NCBI GenBank assembly: GCA_965215165.1
Contig: CBDCCX010000006.1
Coordinates: forward strand, 1,178,001 to 1,242,000
Length of the DNA stretch: 64,000 bases
Origin: JANQRZ01 sp965215165
GTDB taxonomy: Bacteria; Bacteroidota; Rhodothermia; Rhodothermales; JANQRZ01
Reading direction: 5' to 3'
Shown: positions 60,858 to 64,000 of the stretch, in pieces
Layout: every line of letters begins with the position of its first letter
Numbering within the stretch: the stretch's first letter is position 1
Position numbers and translations under genes: made by a program
Notes under the pieces: generated by a model
What the model saw: the letters and a program-made list of their open reading frames with translations, nothing else
The model's database searches: none
Told to the model about the DNA's origin: nothing

Positions 60858-60914
60858 CTCGGCAAGTTGAGCCACTGATTGGGTTAACACTCTGCCAGCC
60901 AGAAATAATCGACA

Positions 60915-61175
60915 TCAAGAGGCTAGCACAGACAAGTGGATGACCTGAATTACTAACGCGGCTATGGTGGCTCGCCGGGCCGTTCTGATTTCATCCTTCT
61001 GCTCCTCTTCGGTTAAAGGTACAACGGCGACGATGAGAGACAAGACGAGAAGGGCGACCGCGTCCTTTGCAACAGCACTAATGGATTCACGGTAAATAGT
61101 ACTCGGCAAAACCCAAACGGCTCCGAGCCAGATCCACATCCACGTGAGCGCAGACGGCTTGAAGCGTTCAATCAT
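60915..61175 (-). CDS. Small two-helix membrane protein, cassette-borne
   Basis: An 86-residue protein from ATG 61175 (MIERFKPSALTWMWIWLGAV). Helices are WMWIWLGAVWVLPSTIY, VALLVLSLIVAVVPL and a C-terminal ALVIQVIHLSVLAS segment; the loop between the last two (TEEEQKDEIRTARR) is charged. No family is recognised. Base composition is less GC-rich than the chromosome, as is common in cassettes. Confidence 0.62.
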   Translation of the reverse strand: MIERFKPSALTWMWIWLGAVWVLPSTIYRESISAVAKDAVALLVLSLIVAVVPLTEEEQKDEIRTARRATIAALVIQVIHLSVLAS

Positions 61176-61196
61176 TATCGGGACGGTGGGCAGGCG

Positions 61197-61326
61197 GCAT
61201 AACAGTTGGCCGCTCAGCCGCATTAGGCTTGTGGCGCGGCGGTCGGTCGAAGCGGAGGATACGCCAGCGCCCGGCCGAAGCCAAGAACGCTGGCGCCTAA
61301 TGTCGGCCTGCAGCGGCGGGTTAGGC
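61197..61326 (-). other. attC site 9
   Basis: R'' GCCTAAC and R' GTTATGC. R'' is the exact complement of the R' of site 10 (GTTAGGC). The arms read CCGCCGCTGCAGGCCGACAT and GCGGCTGAGCGGCCAACT, with an internal GCGCCAGCGTTCTTGGCTTC palindromic block. Confidence 0.88.
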
Positions 61327-61336
61327 AGTCATGGTG

Positions 61337-62545
61337 CTAACGGGTATTGTTTTGCTTCTTCTTTCTTGGAGGAGGGCTCCAGTCGGGGATTGCTCTATGC
61401 ATGAACTGATCGAACAAGGGAACGGTAAATGCGGTATCTCCATGAGCAGGACTCCATACCATTCCTTTCCTTATGAGACCACTCCGGAGTGGTCCCATCC
61501 CTTCTACCTTTCGTCCTAACCTCTCCGCAATGGCACCAGACCGATGAGGCCCTGGCCCGAGATCCGCCATAGCACGTAAATAGTCTTGCTCGCGCGGAGT
61601 CAGCCTATCGAACCGGACGCGAAAGAAGCTCTTATCCAATGCTGCGGTCGCGGTGGAGCTAGCGGATTTTACATCCTCAATCGTTATGGGTGACTGAGGA
61701 GCTCCGTTCCAAGAGTGTTTTCCCCACTCTTGGATGAAGTATGGGTAGCCTTCTGTGACATCGGCAATTTCATCTAGAGCGTCAGCCTCGATGTCTGCTC
61801 CCTCCTCTTGAACAGGCTCCTGTATCGCTTGTCGGGCGGCTTTTTTGGACAACGGACCAACCTCTGGATAGTCAAAGAGACGCTCAGCGTAAGATTTAGC
61901 CTCCCCCGCCAGTGCTGCTACTTGGGGGAGGCCAGCCCCGAACAGAACAAGAGGCAGCCCCTTCTGGGAGATTCTATGCAATGAGACTATAAGCGCTCTG
62001 AGATCATCCTCTGTCAGATACTGAACTTCATCTATAAACAGGGCTACGCTACTGTCCGCTGCCTCAGCAGCTTGGGCCGTCTTGATCAGAAGCTCCGGCA
62101 AGTCAACTTCGATGTTACCGCTGTCGGCACTCTGAGGCTCGCTAATGCCGAAGTCGATGTCACCAATTGAGGCTTCAAACACACTGGCGAAGCCCCGAAG
62201 CGCAGCCATCGCCCGAGCCGCATACTCTTTCGCTTTTTCGACTTTGCTAAGACGGATCAGAGTTCCCTTCAAAGCCGGCGACAAAAATTCGGCAAGCCTT
62301 TGGCCCTCTGGTGCCTCCAAGGAGATGGTCAGGTAACCGATATCCTCTGCCATCTCACTTATTTTGTTCAACAACACAGTCTTGCCTACACCCCGGAGCC
62401 CGAGGAGCATCTGGCTCTTCTCCGGTCGTCCTTTGCGAATGCGGTGGAGAGCAACTCTCGCGGCCTCGATAATCTCGTCACGACCAGCTAGTTCGGGCGG
62501 TCGAGCACCAGCGCCCGGGGAGAAGGGGTTGTTGAGGCGGTCCAT
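61337..62545 (-). CDS. AAA+ ATPase (Orc1/Cdc6-like), cassette-borne
   Basis: A 402-residue P-loop ATPase. Walker A is GLRGVGKT at residues 49-56 after QMLLGLRG, Walker B is VALFIDEVQYL, and sensor-like LVLFGAGLP follows. The lid reads YPEVGPLSKKAARQAIQEPV. The C-terminal part (DRLTPREQDYLRAMADLGPG, then AERLGRKVEGMGPLRSGLIR) is a winged-helix-like DNA-binding region. Such stand-alone ATPases sit in mobile DNA and defence loci, but the role here is unknown. GC content is clearly lower than the chromosome. It fills a cassette between attC sites 9 and 10. Confidence 0.85.
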   Translation of the reverse strand: MDRLNNPFSPGAGARPPELAGRDEIIEAARVALHRIRKGRPEKSQMLLGLRGVGKTVLLNKISEMAEDIGYLTISLEAPEGQRLAEFLSPALKGTLIRLSKVEKAKEYAARAMAALRGFASVFEASIGDIDFGISEPQSADSGNIEVDLPELLIKTAQAAEAADSSVALFIDEVQYLTEDDLRALIVSLHRISQKGLPLVLFGAGLPQVAALAGEAKSYAERLFDYPEVGPLSKKAARQAIQEPVQEEGADIEADALDEIADVTEGYPYFIQEWGKHSWNGAPQSPITIEDVKSASSTATAALDKSFFRVRFDRLTPREQDYLRAMADLGPGPHRSGAIAERLGRKVEGMGPLRSGLIRKGMVWSPAHGDTAFTVPLFDQFMHRAIPDWSPPPRKKKQNNTR

Positions 62546-62670
62546 GAGCGGGCGTCTTGAAAGAGATTAACCCATATTACCAATCTATCGTGATCCAGTC
62601 AAGCCTAAGGCCGCTCTATTGACTGCGAACCTTCAATCGATGCCTGGCACAGCTTCAACGTTGAAAGGCT

Positions 62671-62799
62671 GCCTAACAGATGGACGCTCAGCCGCACGGG
62701 GCAAACAGCACGATAGTTGGACGAGGCAATGATAGCACCGCCGCTCGGACGAGCTGAGAACGCTGACGCCCCGTGTCGGCCTGCAGCGGCGGGTTATGC
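62671..62799 (-). other. attC site 10
   Basis: R'' GCATAAC and R' GTTAGGC. R'' is complementary to the R' of site 11 (GTTATGC). The inner arms pair perfectly over CACGGGGC/GCCCCGTG, giving the imperfect palindrome that folds as single-stranded DNA for recombination. Confidence 0.9.
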
Positions 62800-62806
62800 A
62801 GCCGTG

Positions 62807-63589
62807 TTACCACCTGAACATCTCAGATGTAGACAGCTTGTGGCTATTCGAAGTAGAGAAGCCATCGATGTCAGGAAACAGGGTGCGACGCCTCAGGTCA
62901 AAAACCTCCATCAGGGTGTTCAGTGACTCAGTTTTGAGAATTGGCACGATAGGTATCACCAGCGTGCCTGTTGGTTTATCCGGCAACCGCAAGCTTCCGC
63001 GAGGATCGTCGAACACGGTGCTGAAAACAAACTGAGCGTGCTGAGCCGCGATCCTCGCGGACACGCCGGGTGGCTCCCAAGTAAACGGGTGGCTCCTGCT
63101 TGCTACCCTGTCAATTACGTCACTGTAGTTTCCATCCTCTGTGACTTGCTCTCGGCCTCCTAGATAATGGCTGTGTATACCTATCAGCGCTCCCGTCTTG
63201 TCAGGGTGATCCGCTGAGCAGAACCACAAAGCCACAAGAAGACTCCGCGTTGCGTCTATCAGTCGGGTGGCTGCCCCGTGATGCTGTAATCGAGCAAGCA
63301 GCTCGAAGTCGGATAGAGCCCGTCCGTCTAAATATCTGTAACCCTGGTGAGTGGCGTGTCTCAGCAGGTGCTCCTCGTACCTGACTAGATCAGGCTCGGA
63401 TATAGAGCGGCCGCTCAGTGCCAGGCGACGATATGCCGAGCTATGGATGGGCCAGTCTAAGTCTGCTTGTCCGCGCCACATACGAACCAAGTTGCCCTCT
63501 GCCGGGACGCTGAAAGCGATTTCGAAAAGCTCTCCTAAACTTTCAGGAGCTTCCAGGTCCCCGAATAGAGTTCCAGTAATCGATGTCAT
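62807..63589 (-). CDS. FRG-domain protein, cassette-borne
   Basis: A 260-residue protein with the FRG domain (named for its F/W-R-G motif): VRMWRGQADLDWPIHSSAYR, ELLARLQHHGAATRLIDATR, and the conserved ATRLID.T.....A..F pattern. FRG proteins occur in mobile elements and prophages; a defence or toxin-like role has been proposed but is not shown here. The C-terminal half (LPDKPTGTLVIPIVPILKTE) is less conserved. GC content is lower than the chromosome. It fills the cassette between attC sites 10 and 11. Confidence 0.85.
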   Translation of the reverse strand: MTSITGTLFGDLEAPESLGELFEIAFSVPAEGNLVRMWRGQADLDWPIHSSAYRRLALSGRSISEPDLVRYEEHLLRHATHQGYRYLDGRALSDFELLARLQHHGAATRLIDATRSLLVALWFCSADHPDKTGALIGIHSHYLGGREQVTEDGNYSDVIDRVASRSHPFTWEPPGVSARIAAQHAQFVFSTVFDDPRGSLRLPDKPTGTLVIPIVPILKTESLNTLMEVFDLRRRTLFPDIDGFSTSNSHKLSTSEMFRW

Positions 63590-63611
63590 GCTTGGGACTG
63601 TGAGCGAGGCT

Positions 63612-63740
63612 GCATAACAGAGGGCCGCTCAGCCGCAAAGGGCAAGCAGCACGGCGGTGGAACGGGGCAATGTAGACACCAATGTTCGGACGAGCCAAGA
63701 ACGCCTGCGCCCTGTGTCGGCCTGCAGCGGCGGGTTATAC
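63612..63740 (-). other. attC site 11
   Basis: R'' GTATAAC and R' GTTATGC. R'' should pair with a GTTATAC core to the right of the window. Arms read CCGCCGCTGCAGGCCGACAC and GCGGCTGAGCGGCCCTCT. Confidence 0.88.
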
Positions 63741-63923
63741 CGCCGGCTTGCTCGGCTCGGACGTGCAGCCTACAGCCTCCTCGAACATGCGGGCTCGCTC
63801 CCGATAGTACGCGATTCGCTCTTCAACAGGACGGTCCTTGAACCGCTCGTAGTGGGCATCGCGGATACGTCGTACCAACTCAACCGCCTTAATCGACTGC
63901 TCAGACTCGGATCGCCTCTTCAT
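63735..63923 (-). CDS. Putative antitoxin of the right-edge PIN module
   Basis: A 62-residue charged helical protein (MKRRSESEQSIKAVELVRRI, then RDAHYERFKDRPVEERIAYY). Small proteins with KAVExVRxIRD...PEE are commonly found after PIN toxins as presumed antitoxins. It overlaps the end of the upstream gene by 23 bp. Its stop codon overlaps the attC core of site 11, as for the other cassette genes. Confidence 0.6.
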   Translation of the reverse strand: MKRRSESEQSIKAVELVRRIRDAHYERFKDRPVEERIAYYRERARMFEEAVGCTSEPSKPAV

Positions 63924-64000
63924 AGGTCGGTACCTCGTAGCTTGTCACTTCGCGGGGTGAGTAGATTAGGACCGGCTTGTACCCGCGCTCGATGCTGATC
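63901..64000 (-). CDS. C-terminal end of a probable PIN-domain toxin (cut by window edge)
   Basis: The readable C-terminus is ISIERGYKPVLIYSPREVTS followed by YEVPTYEEAIRV and TGA at 63901-63903. The GYKPVLIYSPREV text resembles the end of the broken PIN toxin at 54878-55362 (GYEPVVICTPEEL). With the small overlapping downstream gene this looks like the same kind of toxin-antitoxin pair. The 5' part lies beyond the window. Confidence 0.55.
   Translation of the reverse strand, partial: ISIERGYKPVLIYSPREVTSYEVPTYEEAIRV

Larger units (their letters stand above)
54647..64000 (-). mobile_element. Integron gene-cassette array (right part outside window)
   Basis: Eleven attC-type sites spaced about 0.4 to 1.4 kb apart separate small genes that nearly all run leftward with their 3' ends next to a site. 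The sites share R''-L'' text TAACCCGCCGCTGCAGGCCG and L'-R' text GCGGCTGAGCGGC plus a GTTRRRY core when read on the minus strand, the known attC layout. At seven of the junctions the R'' core of one site is the exact complement of the R' core at the other end of the same cassette. Cargo is typical of chromosomal integrons: toxin-antitoxin pairs and unknowns. Several cassettes are clearly less GC-rich than the chromosome. No integrase gene or attI is in the window; polarity puts it to the right of 64000. Confidence 0.85.

Noticed and set aside
56142..63740. Regularly spaced repeats considered as a CRISPR array
   Set aside because: Spacing is 0.4 to 1.4 kb with genes in between, units are 55-130 bp imperfect palindromes, and cores are complementary in pairs. 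This fits attC sites and not CRISPR repeats.
54647..64000. Reading the attC sites in the plus-strand orientation
   Set aside because: I first considered this, but gene 3' ends always abut the GTTRRRY-on-minus side of the site to their left, and the arms match known R''-L'' and L'-R' text only on the minus strand. Only site 7 reads on the plus strand.

Overview
The window is about 64 kb of high-GC chromosomal DNA. It most likely comes from a member of the Rhodothermota/Bacteroidota lineage, near Rhodothermales. The reasons are four: several secreted proteins end in a type IX secretion (T9SS type A) sorting domain; there is a YtxJ-type bacilliredoxin; porin O/P-like outer membrane proteins and a DUF3667 protein are present; and Shine-Dalgarno sequences are usually weak or absent. 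The taxonomic placement is inference.

Region 1 (1-13 kb) is mostly housekeeping: oligoendopeptidase F, YtxJ, a polyferredoxin/FAD-oxidoreductase pair, NAD kinase, tRNA-Asp, RseP, Dxr and a secreted TPR protein. Two extras stand out. Two small genes (2683-2862 and 8031-8228) encode paralogous peptides with a lasso-type RiPP leader, and no modification enzymes lie nearby. A hicAB toxin-antitoxin module sits between two near-identical 68 bp copies of the nadK 3' end.

Region 2 (13-24 kb) starts with two palindromic or inverted-repeat elements and a secreted protein of unclear function. A leftward gene set follows: two paralogous pilin-like secreted proteins flanking a 1284-residue LamG/T9SS surface protein, another small exported protein, a PapD-like periplasmic chaperone, and a large usher-like outer membrane barrel. 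It looks like an atypical chaperone-usher locus.

Region 3 (24-54 kb) is mixed core metabolism and envelope: a B12-binding mutase subunit, an RmlD-like reductase, PEP carboxykinase, tyrosine catabolism (HPPD and homogentisate dioxygenase), MsrB, a rhomboid, a Nudix hydrolase, two T9SS cargo proteins, two porins, an acyl-CoA synthetase, a divergent membrane-stress gene group (DUF3618, holin-like, DUF421, YflT-like), a subtilase lipoprotein, SlyD, a BI-1 protein and a FAD amino-acid oxidase-like protein. A 28 bp palindrome recurs in three intergenic gaps.

Region 4 (54.65 kb to the end) is an integron gene-cassette array. Eleven attC sites, one of them degenerate and one inverted, separate cassettes whose genes all run leftward, each with its 3' end next to an attC. 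At seven junctions the R'' core of one site is exactly complementary to the R' core at the other end of the same cassette. Cargo is mainly toxin-antitoxin pairs (hicAB twice, several PIN modules, DUF433/DUF5615), plus a class-C beta-lactamase-fold lipoprotein, an AAA+ ATPase, an FRG-domain protein and small unknowns. The left (distal) cassettes carry frameshifts and a nonsense codon, as expected for the oldest cassettes of an array fed from the right. An integrase would therefore be expected beyond position 64000; none is inside the window.
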